From assembly GCA_963700105.1 (NCBI GenBank), contig CAVOWL010000001.1:124001-188000 (forward strand): 64,000 nt of DNA, read 5' to 3'. Origin of the DNA: CAVUWL01 sp963700105. GTDB lineage: Bacteria; Actinomycetota; Thermoleophilia; Solirubrobacterales; 70-9. A program made the translations under genes and the position numbers. The notes under the pieces were generated by a model. It was not told the DNA's origin. It saw only the letters and a program-made list of their open reading frames with translations, and did no database searches. This document shows positions 16,535-25,647 of this stretch, in pieces (positions within the stretch are counted from its first letter, which is position 1; every line of letters starts with the position of its first letter).

Positions 16535-16948
16535 TTACTCGACCCATCCTGAATTTCGTCCTCGTACTAGTTGACCCATCAGCACTTCCCCGTCCCCGTC
16601 GCATCGTGGGCCAAAGGCAATCAGATCAAGGCCGCTAGGCCCGGCCTCAAAGGCGCGCGTTACCGTGAGGGCGACACGAATCGCATCGAGCGCGTGAAGC
16701 TCGACAGCCTCCTCATCGAGCTTCACGCGGCCGGAGCCAGCGAGAACAACGTAGACCTCCTCGACGCGCTCATACCTGTGGGCAAAGGGCTGGCGCTGGC
16801 GCGCCTTCAGACGGTGATAGCTGAATCCCGTGTCCTCCATACCGAGTGCATCCTTGGCAAAGCGCGCTTTCTGGATGTCGCCAAACCCGGAATTAGGCGC
16901 AGAATCTTCTAACTTGGTAAGAATCCTCAAGGTATATGGAGTTGCCAT
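16535..16948 (-). CDS. Cupin-domain protein
   Basis: ATG at 16948 chosen (MATPYTLRILTKLED); the frame is open to 16987. 137 aa, a single small-barrel cupin. The first cupin motif is seen in FAHRYERVEEVYVVLAGSG (about residues 55-73), with a partly altered metal set (HRYERVEEVY in place of HxHxxxxE). The second motif region is TRAFEAGPSGLDLIAFGP. A normal GRVKLDEE strand pair joins them. Such proteins bind small ligands or act as isomerases or dioxygenases; with the metal ligands reduced, a binding role is as likely as catalysis. No operon partner. Confidence 0.75.
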   Translation of the reverse strand: MATPYTLRILTKLEDSAPNSGFGDIQKARFAKDALGMEDTGFSYHRLKARQRQPFAHRYERVEEVYVVLAGSGRVKLDEEAVELHALDAIRVALTVTRAFEAGPSGLDLIAFGPRCDGDGEVLMGQLVRGRNSGWVE

Positions 16949-17385
16949 TTTTGCCTCCCGCAGATCGGGCACCAGACTCTCGCACATATATACCCGCTTC
17001 GGCGTTTAATCGATATCGCTCCGACCGAGGACCGATCGACTTGCCACCCGGCACGTCGCGACTCACCGCAATCCGGATTATAATTTGATTTTTGAAGAAG
17101 CCCATCTGGCGCCATCAATACGAGACGGACGAACTTCCATTTAACGGGCGCAGGAATACTGACCTAGCTGAGCTCGAAGCCGACGCGGCCCGGGTACGCA
17201 TATAACTTGCGTATCGTTTGAGGCGAACCCATTTGTTGCAGTCGCCACATAGTAGCCCAGCAGATCCACTCCCAACAATGCGGTCGCTCAAGATAACAAG
17301 CCACCGCTGAACGACGCAGCACCGCCCCGCCCACGTCGGCTGCCCGACGGTAATTGACCAAGCGTTCGCCTAATCTATCAGCTTA
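16949..17385. other. AT-richer intergenic stretch
   Basis: Divergent 5' regions of the cupin and hydrolase genes, of lower GC than average. No ORF here has coding character. Confidence 0.4.
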
Positions 17386-18279
17386 ATGAAGCTTCGCCTC
17401 GTCATCGCTCTTGTCTCGGCGGCGTTCATAGCCGGATGTGGCAGCAGTTCCCAGAGGTCGTTTGAGGCCCGCGTTCGAATCGCCCAACTCGCCCGCACTC
17501 AGATCGCCTGGTATGAACGAGGCGCGGGGTCTTCGCTGGTGATGTTGATGGGCACCGGGTCGACTATGGCCGAATGGGATCCGGCACTTCTCAGGCTACT
17601 TGCGCAACACCACCGGCTGATTCTTTTCGACTACCCAGGTCTTGGATATTCGGGACCCTGGCACGGAGCCAGCTTTGACTCACTCGCCAGGAACACCGCA
17701 GAACTGCTGAAAGCGATCAATCTGCCTCGTGCCAATATCTTAGGATGGTCGATGGGCGGCTTCGTCGCCCAGCGCCTAGCAATTGATTACCCCCGAATGA
17801 TCGGCAGGTTAATCTTGGCTGGAACCAATCCGGGTGGAAACCCGACGGTACTCGGCTCGCCAAGAGCACAGGCGATCGACAGCGAGGCCCACCCCTCAAA
17901 CAGGGTAATTCTCGGTGAGCTTTACCCGCCGAATCACCAGGCTGCGGGACGACGCTTTTTGAGGCGACTCGAAACCGCAAGCCAAAGCGGTGAAATACCC
18001 AACGATTTTCATGTTCCCACGGCGACCACCGATAAACAAGTCGCAGCCGAAGACCCTTGGCTACTCAGCAATAGCAACTATCATCAGCTGGTCCGCATTC
18101 ACGCACGCACCCTCGCGACAGCCGGTGCAGAAGATCCTGTCGTGCCCCCCATTAATCTCAGACGGATCAGCGCGCAGGTGCCAAGAGCCAGGCTCGCCAT
18201 ATTTCCGGGAGCTCACGCATTCCTGTTTCAGGATAGCCGTCATTTTGCAAACATAGTGGACTCATTCCTGGATCAGTAG
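17386..18279 (+). CDS. Lipoprotein alpha/beta-hydrolase
   Basis: ATG at 17386, 297 aa. The lipobox FIAGC places the lipidated cysteine at residue 18, so the mature enzyme should be tethered outside the cytoplasmic membrane. The hydrolase core has LMGTGSTMAEWDP (oxyanion region), FDYPGLGYSG, the nucleophile elbow GWSMGG (S122), the acid in AGAEDPVVPP (about D248) and the His in PGAHAFLFQD (about H277). All three catalytic residues are present. The family includes esterases, haloperoxidase-like and epoxide-hydrolase-like enzymes; substrate unknown. Secreted, membrane-anchored hydrolases of this type are common in actinobacteria. It stands alone. Confidence 0.85.
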   Translation: MKLRLVIALVSAAFIAGCGSSSQRSFEARVRIAQLARTQIAWYERGAGSSLVMLMGTGSTMAEWDPALLRLLAQHHRLILFDYPGLGYSGPWHGASFDSLARNTAELLKAINLPRANILGWSMGGFVAQRLAIDYPRMIGRLILAGTNPGGNPTVLGSPRAQAIDSEAHPSNRVILGELYPPNHQAAGRRFLRRLETASQSGEIPNDFHVPTATTDKQVAAEDPWLLSNSNYHQLVRIHARTLATAGAEDPVVPPINLRRISAQVPRARLAIFPGAHAFLFQDSRHFANIVDSFLDQ

Positions 18280-18546
18280 CGCGTTTGGCCATTCCCTCAC
18301 CCCCACAGTGCAAATTCTCTCCATTACGACGTAGGTGGGCTCAGCCACGCCGCGAAAGTCGCACAAACCGATGGGGGACAAAAGACGTCTGAGAGATTCG
18401 ACTCCCATACCGCCCAGGCCCACGGCCAATCGAATCAGCCCACATCGGACCGAAGCGCCTGAGGAGTGTCGATGAAACGCTACTCAATGAGCCCCTCCGC
18501 GTGGTTCGGCCATTGGAGGATGCTGGGAGAACAGGTGACTGAATGG

Positions 18547-18900
18547 CTAGCCGGTAATCCTGAACACCATTGCGGTGGCGTCATTCACACAGACTGACGG
18601 GGTCGTCCTCTGTCTAAATGTGGTACCCCGCAAAACATTGATCACTTTGTAGGCGCATCCGGCGTTCGTGGAGCTATCGGTCCACACTACCGCACAATCG
18701 ACTCGAGTGCGGGCGGAGCGGACACATTGGGTAACTTCCGCCAGCTCGCAATCCCGCACAGACGTGCACAATTTGGCAGCAAGCCGATTGCTCTGTTGTT
18801 GCGAATAGTTAACCGGCAGCTGGATCGCTGCCTGCGCCGAGTTGCCGTACATGCAGGCTAACAGCAGGGCGGTTAGCCCTGTGGCCAATACTCTATTCAT
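18547..18900 (-). CDS. Small secreted cysteine-containing protein
   Basis: ATG at 18900, 117 aa. A signal peptide is clear: NRVLATGLTALLLACMYG, with probable cleavage after SAQA. The mature domain of about 93 residues has six cysteines (KLCTSVRDCELAEVTQC, VDCAVVW, AGCAYKV, SVCVND), consistent with three disulfides. I do not recognise the fold. It is divergent from the ApbE-like gene, with a strong palindrome in the shared upstream region (18976-19002). Confidence 0.65.
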   Translation of the reverse strand: MNRVLATGLTALLLACMYGNSAQAAIQLPVNYSQQQSNRLAAKLCTSVRDCELAEVTQCVRSARTRVDCAVVWTDSSTNAGCAYKVINVLRGTTFRQRTTPSVCVNDATAMVFRITG

Positions 18901-18975
18901 AAAAATAGAGCATAGTGACCGCAGCTTCTCCAGGGTTGGTCAGCTAGGATATATGGTCAGCAACTTGCGTTGAGG

Positions 18976-19002
18976 GGCACCAGGTGGCTGCCACCTGGTG
19001 CC
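18976..19002. repeat. Perfect 12-bp inverted repeat with 3-base spacer
   Basis: GGCACCAGGTGG, ctg, CCACCTGGTGCC, followed by ttt on the plus strand. It lies between two divergent genes (starts at 18900 and 19181). It could be a terminator of a short transcript or a protein-binding palindrome. Confidence 0.6.
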
Positions 19003-19180
19003 TTTCCGTCGATGCCAGAACTCATGACCGCGAAGAGATCTCTCACCTGCAAGCAGCACCTCGATCGATCGAACCATCGGGGAGCGCAGCTCGCAATGGG
19101 TCGCCCGCCAAGGCCAGCCGATATTGGGCATCGTTGCCATCCCTACACCTCCCGATCGCGCAAGCCCGGAGATTGATCTG

Positions 19181-20158
19181 GTGACCCCTGGAATACCCGA
19201 ACACGATGTCATTTTTGATGCAATGGGCTCGCACGTGCGATTAATGATTGGAGACCCCGCGGCGGGCGCGAAACCAGCTGATGAGGTTGCGGATGAGATC
19301 CGGCAATTCGTGCTCGATTTTGATTTGAGGCTCTCCCGCTTTCAACCAGGAAGCGAGCTGTGTGCGTTAAACGAGGACCGACGTGAACGGGTCCCATCAT
19401 CGAAACTTCTCCGCGAAGCGGTCAAGGCAGGATTGACGGCAGCAGAGCGCAGCGGCGGCCTCGTTGACCCGACCTTAGTCCGTGAGATCGAATCAGTGGG
19501 ATATGTTCAGTCTAGGATCGGGATGGAAGGCGCATCCCTGGCAGCTGCCTTGTCAGATGCCCCACTCCGGCGACCTGCGAAGCCCAGCCCAAGCTCAAAT
19601 TGGAAGCAGATTCAAATCGATGACGTGACGGAAACAATCATTCGCCCTCCGGGACTCCGTTTCGATACCGGTGGGACAGGGAAGGGACTGGCCGCCGATC
19701 TCATTGCCAATAAACTCCGTCACTACTCCCGCTTCATCGTCGACTGTGGAGGTGATATAAAAGTCGGAGGCCCAGATGCACTTGCCATGCCTTACGAGGT
19801 GCTGGTTGAACACCCAGAGACTGGTCAACGGCCCTTTGTTCTACGCCTTCGTTCAGGGGCGGTCGCCACCTCCGCTATCAATGTTCGGCTCTGGCGGACC
19901 ACCGGCGGTCACTACGCGCACCACTTGCTGGACCCATCGACCGGTGCACCTGCCTGGACCGGAATAATTAGTGCCACCGCAATCGGGAAGACGGCACTGG
20001 AGGCGGAGACCCTAGCGAAGTTCGCCTTGCTCTCGGGGCCGGAGGATGGACGGATCGTCCTCGCCGATCTTGGCGGTTTGTTCGTGCACGACAACGGCCG
20101 GACCGAGACTGCTGGTCCGCTCAGCGTTAGACCACGGGTCCGGTTTCCGAGGTCATAA
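19181..20158 (+). CDS. apbE: ApbE-family FAD:protein FMN transferase
   Basis: GTG at 19181 is preceded at 9 bases by GGAG; a TTG at 19124 and an ATG at 19223 are alternatives. 325 aa. The core is intact: GSHVRLMIG near the start, FDLRLSRFQPGSEL, DTGGTGKGLAAD (the DxGGxxKG flavin-binding motif), FIVDCGGDIKVGG, ATSAINVRLW, HHLLDPSTGAP and TALEAETLAKFALL. ApbE proteins use Mg-FAD to attach FMN covalently to a threonine of Na+-pumping NQR/RNF subunits or periplasmic flavoproteins. No clear signal peptide or lipobox is visible, unlike many exported members, and no obvious target flavoprotein lies nearby. Regulation may involve the palindrome upstream. Confidence 0.88.
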   Translation: MTPGIPEHDVIFDAMGSHVRLMIGDPAAGAKPADEVADEIRQFVLDFDLRLSRFQPGSELCALNEDRRERVPSSKLLREAVKAGLTAAERSGGLVDPTLVREIESVGYVQSRIGMEGASLAAALSDAPLRRPAKPSPSSNWKQIQIDDVTETIIRPPGLRFDTGGTGKGLAADLIANKLRHYSRFIVDCGGDIKVGGPDALAMPYEVLVEHPETGQRPFVLRLRSGAVATSAINVRLWRTTGGHYAHHLLDPSTGAPAWTGIISATAIGKTALEAETLAKFALLSGPEDGRIVLADLGGLFVHDNGRTETAGPLSVRPRVRFPRS

Positions 20159-20296
20159 TCCACCCACAGGCGGCTACAAGCACATCCGGTAAATAATATC
20201 TGGGTTCGATCCTACTCATGTGCTCAATGGGGCAGGGCCATCGGGGAGTACTTCGTTGGGAACACAAACTTCTGTGGCGATCGGATCGCTTTCTTC

Positions 20297-20983
20297 TCAC
20301 TCAGATACAGCCGAGCGTTCGCGAATCGTTCGTAGGCGAAAATATAATACCGATGCAACAAGCGCCTGGATCGGAGCCGTAAACGTCGAAGCGATTGCAC
20401 TAAACACTATTCGGATGAGCGGCCCGTTTGCTATGGCTGTTGCAACAGTAGCGAGAATTATGCCTACGACAAAGGTAATTATGAAAGCCACTGCAATCAC
20501 CCTAAAAACTTGGAATCCGCTACCCCGGACAAGCTCTCGAGACCGCCCGAACGCCGGCATGACGCCGCTCCGCTCGATGACGACCACCGGTGCGACAACA
20601 GCCCAAATGGTCAACAGCACGAGCCCCGGGATGATCAATAAGATGAAACCGATGCCAATCGCCAGGCCCGACAGGAGACCAACTCCAATTAAGGGCATGA
20701 TCACCGGCATCGCCAATTTCATCAGTCTTGCAACCGATCCCTCCCCGACGCTGGCCTTGACGTCGCGCACAACGGTGACCACCATACCCTGATAGAGGGT
20801 GCCGGCGATCGTTGCGACAACCAACTCAATTGGCTCCAGCACCAACTTGCTCCCTATCAGTCCGGCTACGATGGAGACAACCAGATAGAGCCAGAATGCG
20901 AGCGGAAGGAGGACCCCGGCCCGGGCTCGATAAATCGCGAAAACCTCGCCGAGGGTACCGCCTACATCAAGCTCTGAGGGCAT
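20297..20983 (-). CDS. Multipass membrane protein, unknown function
   Basis: ATG at 20983 (an in-frame start two codons earlier also exists); 228 aa. Begins LDVGGTLGEVFAIYRARAGV, the typical opening of a family of actinobacterial integral membrane proteins related to the glycerophosphodiesterase membrane-domain group (DUF7544-like). Hydrophobic segments are at about 27-45, 50-72, 100-135 (long, with MPLIGVGLLSGLAIGIGF), 140-150, 163-190 and 195-215. Between segments 4 and 5, VIERSGVMPAFGRSRELVRG is the conserved cytoplasmic loop. No enzymatic motif is visible; the role is unknown. Composition is less GC-rich than its neighbours. Confidence 0.65.
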   Translation of the reverse strand: MPSELDVGGTLGEVFAIYRARAGVLLPLAFWLYLVVSIVAGLIGSKLVLEPIELVVATIAGTLYQGMVVTVVRDVKASVGEGSVARLMKLAMPVIMPLIGVGLLSGLAIGIGFILLIIPGLVLLTIWAVVAPVVVIERSGVMPAFGRSRELVRGSGFQVFRVIAVAFIITFVVGIILATVATAIANGPLIRIVFSAIASTFTAPIQALVASVLYFRLRTIRERSAVSE

Positions 20984-21544
20984 GCCCACCTCTTCGACCT
21001 AGCCATCCCGGACCCTGCCGGATCTCCTCCCAACCTGGTGGTCGAGCAACTGGATGCAGCAGCTCGCCATTCCGGTCGGCTCCGTTGCCTGCGGCCCCAA
21101 CCGACATTGCAGCCGAGCGCTTGACAATCTCCAACTGGGTCCGATGGCTCGACCATGGGATCTGCTTAATAGAGTCCGAACGATTCCCGACCCATATTCA
21201 TCGCCAAAACGGCTCCAACCTCAACGGGCGCGCACAATCGCTGAAACAAAAGGCCGTGAAGGCGCCGGGGATTGGGATTAGGAACGGTCTCGGTTGGGGC
21301 ACTTCGTAGATGGACGATAACTTGACATAGTCCGCGGTCCGTGCAGGACCGCTCCTCGGTTTGCACCTGCGCCATAGACTCCGACAGATCCAATGTCCGC
21401 CATCGACAGCTGGTCCGCTAGACATGACACTAAATCAACATTTTTCCATTTCACGTTCGCCTTACCAATATTGCATCAGCGGCGACCTAACGCATAACCG
21501 GCTACTGCTAATTTGCGTCGCCTGCTGATGTCGAGATAGGCATT

Positions 21545-22213
21545 ATGCTGGCACTGCTCATCATCGTGGTCTCAATCTCCTTCGCTGACTCCGTGAATCC
21601 ATCAACCATCGCGCCAGCTCTGTACCTCGCGTCCACGGATCACCCCAGGCGCCATGTCGGCGGATTTATCATTGGGGTATTCACTATCAATCTTCTAGCC
21701 GGTTTGCTGATAATGATCGGTCCGGGACAGCTTGTATTAGCTCTGATACCTCGCCCATCAGCCGCGACCAAGCATTTACTCGAGCTGATCACTGGACTGA
21801 TCATCATCTCGCTAGCCATAATACTGTGGTCGCGACGCAATGTCCTCAGCAGAAAAACGCTTCCGACAACCAAGGTAAGGGCCGGATCAAGCATGATGCT
21901 TGGTGCAGGGCTCGCCATCATTGAGCTGCCGACGGCGCTGCCCTACTTTGCCGCTATCGCGGCAATCACCGAGTCTGGTCTCAATCTCCCATTTCGCATT
22001 GCAATGCTCACGGTATACAACGTCGTTTTTGTACTACCACTCGTCCTAATTCTTGGAGCTCTGGAGATTCTTGGCGAGAGCGCAAGTCGCATCCTTGGCC
22101 CGATCAATCTATGGCTGCAAATAAATTGGCCCACCCTGCTGGCTGGATTGGGATTATTTGTCGGGATCGTTTTTGTTGTGCTCGGAGTTGTCGGGTTTTC
22201 CCAACACCACTGA
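21545..22213 (+). CDS. GAP/Sap-family membrane protein
   Basis: ATG at 21545, 222 aa. Six hydrophobic helices are visible at about 2-18, 38-62, 78-98, 118-140, 152-178 and 193-217. The first contains FADSVNPSTIAPALYL, and helix 4 contains GLAIIELPTALPYFAAI. The (A/S)xxDxxxPxxxxxxL motif followed by ELPTAxPYxxAI is diagnostic of the GAP family, related to the mycobacterial Sap proteins needed for surface glycolipid export. It should act in the cytoplasmic membrane, probably in lipid or small-molecule export. It is a single gene, with GC content below the window average. Confidence 0.8.
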   Translation: MLALLIIVVSISFADSVNPSTIAPALYLASTDHPRRHVGGFIIGVFTINLLAGLLIMIGPGQLVLALIPRPSAATKHLLELITGLIIISLAIILWSRRNVLSRKTLPTTKVRAGSSMMLGAGLAIIELPTALPYFAAIAAITESGLNLPFRIAMLTVYNVVFVLPLVLILGALEILGESASRILGPINLWLQINWPTLLAGLGLFVGIVFVVLGVVGFSQHH

Positions 22214-23499
22214 CTGGACAGGCTGAGGCGCGACCGAGGCCGAGACCACGGGCAATTTCCTCTTGAGTTTGACCTCCCACTTGCTGAGCTCCGCATAATC
22301 GATTCACCTGCTGAGATCCGCATAATCGATTTCGAACACGCTGACGGAGGCTTCGATGACAGCATTGTGGCCGGAGCAGGTCCGGGCTGCCTCAGGCTCA
22401 GAAGAGATACGCAGGCGCTCGCGTCTCGATCCGGACGGTGAGCACCCGGTGGCCCAGGTTCCTGCGCTGGGCGGCCGATGGGTTCGCCGGACCTGTCTGA
22501 GTCCGATATGGTGGAAAAGGTAGTCCAAAATGAGCACCATCGGCAGCTCATGCAGCGTGCTGGCTGCAAGTCGGCCGCGGCTCGCTGGACCAACCGCTCG
22601 CGGCCGCACATTGAGTGCGCTTTTCTTGCTTCACATTCAACCCGACCTCCGCAACGAAGCATCTGACCTCGGGTGCCCACCGGACTCGCCGATCACGCGG
22701 CGATCTCACTCGATTACGCCCGTCTGTATCAAGAGCGCGATCGGGTAGAAAAGGACCTTGGACGGGGCCGACGACTCCCAGCTTGGCTATTGCAGTGGTT
22801 TTAAGCTCCGGTGATGGCTGTTGGATCCTGGTCGGAGCCGTCGCCGGAAGGGAGACGAAACGCCTGCTGTGTCGTCCGCGCCGCGGCGCTCGGTGCCCGC
22901 CCTGAGCCGAGGACCGGGTCAGCCAGTTGCTGTCTCGAGACGAATGAACCCGCCTGCTGCTTGAGGCACAAACTCCAACGATTTCGCAACCGCCATACTG
23001 GTGAGTTGGCTGGTCAAAGGCCAAAAGGGATGCATCCCGGTAGCCGCTGCGTGGCAGCCCGCCGTTGTTCTCCTCAATCAAAGGGGCCTCGATCGCTTGG
23101 CGGAGGTTCGATTCTGGGTTGGTTTTCTGACGTTTCCCTGGGCTGTCACGATGCCGTACTCATGGGCGATTACACCCTCATTCTTCACACCGATGGCTGG
23201 CTGGGGGTCAGTCCCCGGTGCTCACACCTTCGACCCCAAAAGCGGTCGGCGATATGGCAGATTTCCTCGTTCCCCCCATACCACTGAGCTGATCGACCAT
23301 TGCGACGCGATGCGAGTAGACGGCGGAGGGAGCCATCCGACGATCTGATTTTGCCCGCGATCAGGCCGAGGCCGAGGCCGACGGGTAGCGGCTGACTGGG
23401 AAGGCCTGGAGCCAAAAGATTCCACACCGAATCGCGCCAAGCATCGCGATCGGCAGCTCGACGTTTGGGCAGGCTGAAGCTTCAGCTTGAAATTCTTGC
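22214..23499. other. Long gene-poor stretch
   Basis: Nearly 1.3 kb without a convincing gene. Frames up to 177 codons exist on both strands but are rich in Arg/Pro/Ser and lack hydrophobic periodicity or known motifs. A short tandem repeat lies at 22282-22331. It may hold decayed genes I cannot identify. Confidence 0.4.
22282..22331 (+). repeat. Two-copy 27-bp tandem repeat
   Basis: TGCTGAGCTCCGCATAATCG and TGCTGAGATCCGCATAATCG, each followed by ATT, start at 22282 and 22309. 22 of the 23 compared positions are identical. Confidence 0.7.
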
Positions 23500-24540
23500 A
23501 TGAATCAAGGACCGGATCCCGACGATCACTACCATGGGTCGATGAATTTTAACCCCCGACGACGCCGCCCGCTCATCTTGGGCGCCAATCGGTGCATATC
23601 CCCTATTGCAATCTTGGCTTTGACGACGATATTTGGAGCTGCGACTAGCGCCAGCGCATCTTCGGCGCTCGGGGGCCCCTCCAGTCACCTTCGGCACGAT
23701 TCTTTGAGTCACAACCGGCTTCTGTCTCGGACCTCCTCGCCATCCCAGCGAAGCCGTGGCGAGCGGCGCTTGAGTGCGGAACCCCTCGCCCAGGCATCTG
23801 TTATCGGTGGGACTGTTGCCGAACCGGGCACGTTTCCATGGATGGCATTTGTTCTAAATCAGACGGTCGGCTTTTCGTGCAGTGGGACGGTAGTCGCTCC
23901 TAATATCATCCTCACAGCCGGTCACTGTGCGGTGAACCTTGAAACGGGAGTGACATACCCGCCCGCCGGCTATCGGGTCGTTACCGGGAACGTCAACTGG
24001 GCTTCTCCTGAAAGGGAGGTGTCGAAGATCTCACGCGTGCTCGTGTATCCGCATTTCAAAATCAACGGCTCCCTGAGCGGTTGGGGAGATGCTGCACTCC
24101 TCGTGCTTTCATCGCCGACATCGGCACCTGCCATCCCCCTTGCAACGTCGGCCAACTCGGCCCGATTGCACCTGGGCACGAAGGCAATGATCGCCGGCTG
24201 GGGTAACACCTACTACAGCCAGTGGGAACCCACCGAGCAGCTGATGTGGGCGAACACGATCGTGGAGGGCAAGCGGTGCGACCGCCTGCCCGACTTCAGG
24301 TTCGAGGCGGGAATCTGCACCATAGATCCTCCCAGCTACAGGGCCGGTGCTTGCAACGGAGATAGTGGTGGACCATTGTTGGCCGCCGGGTCGAATGGCC
24401 AGGGCCTGGTCGAGATCGGAATTACCCACGGTGGATATGGTCACTGCCTTACTCGGGCGCCAGACCTCTTCACTCGAGCTGATTTGATTTCATCCTGGGC
24501 GGATCGATGGATCGCAGCACTGAATCCCGCCCCCTCATAG
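23500..24540 (+). CDS. Secreted trypsin-like serine protease (S1 family)
   Basis: ATG at 23500 (an ATG at 23542 is an alternative); 346 aa. A hydrophobic export segment (SPIAILALTTIFGAATSASA, about 34-53) is followed by a basic propeptide of about 45 residues. The mature chain then starts at about 101 (VIGGTVAEPGTFPWMAF). The catalytic triad is complete: H142 in LTAGHC, D197 in GDAALLVL and S289 in NGDSGGPLL. The cysteine pair around His (FSCSG...GHC) and two C-terminal pairs are present, as in chymotrypsin-fold enzymes. Cleavage before IGG would activate the zymogen. The residue six before Ser is in GACNGDS, so primary specificity is not clearly tryptic. It is a single gene. Confidence 0.9.
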   Translation: MNQGPDPDDHYHGSMNFNPRRRRPLILGANRCISPIAILALTTIFGAATSASASSALGGPSSHLRHDSLSHNRLLSRTSSPSQRSRGERRLSAEPLAQASVIGGTVAEPGTFPWMAFVLNQTVGFSCSGTVVAPNIILTAGHCAVNLETGVTYPPAGYRVVTGNVNWASPEREVSKISRVLVYPHFKINGSLSGWGDAALLVLSSPTSAPAIPLATSANSARLHLGTKAMIAGWGNTYYSQWEPTEQLMWANTIVEGKRCDRLPDFRFEAGICTIDPPSYRAGACNGDSGGPLLAAGSNGQGLVEIGITHGGYGHCLTRAPDLFTRADLISSWADRWIAALNPAPS

Positions 24541-24725
24541 GTGCGATCGAAATGCGTCAAAAGGCCACCGGGACGTCGGCTCAACGCTGAGCAGCAAGCC
24601 GGCTCGCGCTCTGAATATGAGACCCGCACCTATCGTGCCCCCGCATTGCCGCTAACTACCCGTCTCCCAGCCCGAGGCTCAATCCGCCATTTCAGCGCCG
24701 ATCGATTGCTCGCGCAAGCCGCGGC

Positions 24726-25613
24726 TCATTGCAAAATATTTACCGCGCGGGAGACGATCAGACCCAGCGTCACCAACGAGACGAGCGACTGGATTCCCAT
24801 CACGATCTTTGCGCGAGGAGACAGCGGCATCGTGTCGGTGGGACTAAATGCGGTGGCATTTGTCAGCGACACGTACAGGTAATCGATGAACTGGGGGCGC
24901 CAGTGTTCTGGCTCGATCCGATCGTCACTCATCTGCGGAAACAGAAAGTCAGGTGCTTCATCCTGCGCCGCTGCCCGCTTCCCCGGTCCGCCTCGATCGG
25001 TCTCCCAAAACCAGAGGGAAAAAATCAGCACGTTGGTTAACCAAATCAGCACCCCTGCCCCGATTAGCTCCCGACCGTTTGGCGTCCCGTGGTGAATCAG
25101 CTGATGAGCGAGCAGCGCAAGGGAAGCAATATTCGCCGCACTAACAAGTCCCGTGAGCCCAAGCGCCAGGCGACGGCGTACCGGATGCACGCCCTCAAGC
25201 GTTCGGGGCGTGGCCAACGCCAAGCCGATCAAAAGCAGCCCCTCCATGGCAGCCAGAAGCCCCTTCGGACCAGGGGTCAGCCGATCCGGCAGCAGCAACT
25301 GCAGCGCGATCGCACTCAGCACAGTCACCCAGGCCGGCCACGCGGGTTCTCCCCGCGCCGGGGGCGGGTATTGCCTTCCCGGTGCCGCCTCACCTATTTC
25401 GCCTGATTGAGGATTCAGCACCGACAGACTATGACTTGCGGTCGACCTGTGGAGGCCCGCTGGAATCGGAGCTCGACCAGCAATCAGCGCAGCCCAGAGG
25501 AGCGAGGCCTCCAGAATAAGTTTCCCCAGAATTGTCACTGCGCCCCGACGGCCACCCCCCTCCCAGTCCCACGGGGCCGCCGCCACATCCACCGAGCAAT
25601 TTGCTGATCGCAT
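24726..25613 (-). CDS. DUF1345-like / ion-channel-like membrane protein
   Basis: Stop at 24726; start uncertain, annotated at 25613 (295 aa). Hydrophobic segments lie at about 25-45, 92-110 (WPAWVTVLSAIALQLLLP), 120-136, 150-175, 185-205 and 268-292. The C-terminal signature FIDYLYVSLTNATAFSPTD then MPLSPRAKIVMGIQSLVSLV is the conserved pore-loop and last helix of a DUF1345-like family that resembles two-helix ion channels. It probably sits in the cytoplasmic membrane; transport activity is unproven. A Pro/Ala-rich region (about 60-90) separates helices 1 and 2. The next minus-strand gene upstream ends at 27314, so this gene and the one at 25648 are tail-to-head with a 34-bp gap. Confidence 0.75.
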   Translation of the reverse strand: MRSANCSVDVAAAPWDWEGGGRRGAVTILGKLILEASLLWAALIAGRAPIPAGLHRSTASHSLSVLNPQSGEIGEAAPGRQYPPPARGEPAWPAWVTVLSAIALQLLLPDRLTPGPKGLLAAMEGLLLIGLALATPRTLEGVHPVRRRLALGLTGLVSAANIASLALLAHQLIHHGTPNGRELIGAGVLIWLTNVLIFSLWFWETDRGGPGKRAAAQDEAPDFLFPQMSDDRIEPEHWRPQFIDYLYVSLTNATAFSPTDTMPLSPRAKIVMGIQSLVSLVTLGLIVSRAVNILQ

Positions 25614-25647
25614 AACTTCCCCCGATTGGGCAAAGATCCGGGTGGCC

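Noticed and set aside
18360..18430. Fourth tRNA-like repeat (gattcgactcccat)
   Set aside because: Only the T-loop-like core matches; no stem pairs and no alignment with the three repeat copies.
22548..23081. Minus-strand 177-codon frame
   Set aside because: Composition is Arg/Pro/Ser-rich without motifs, and frames of similar length occur on the other strand.
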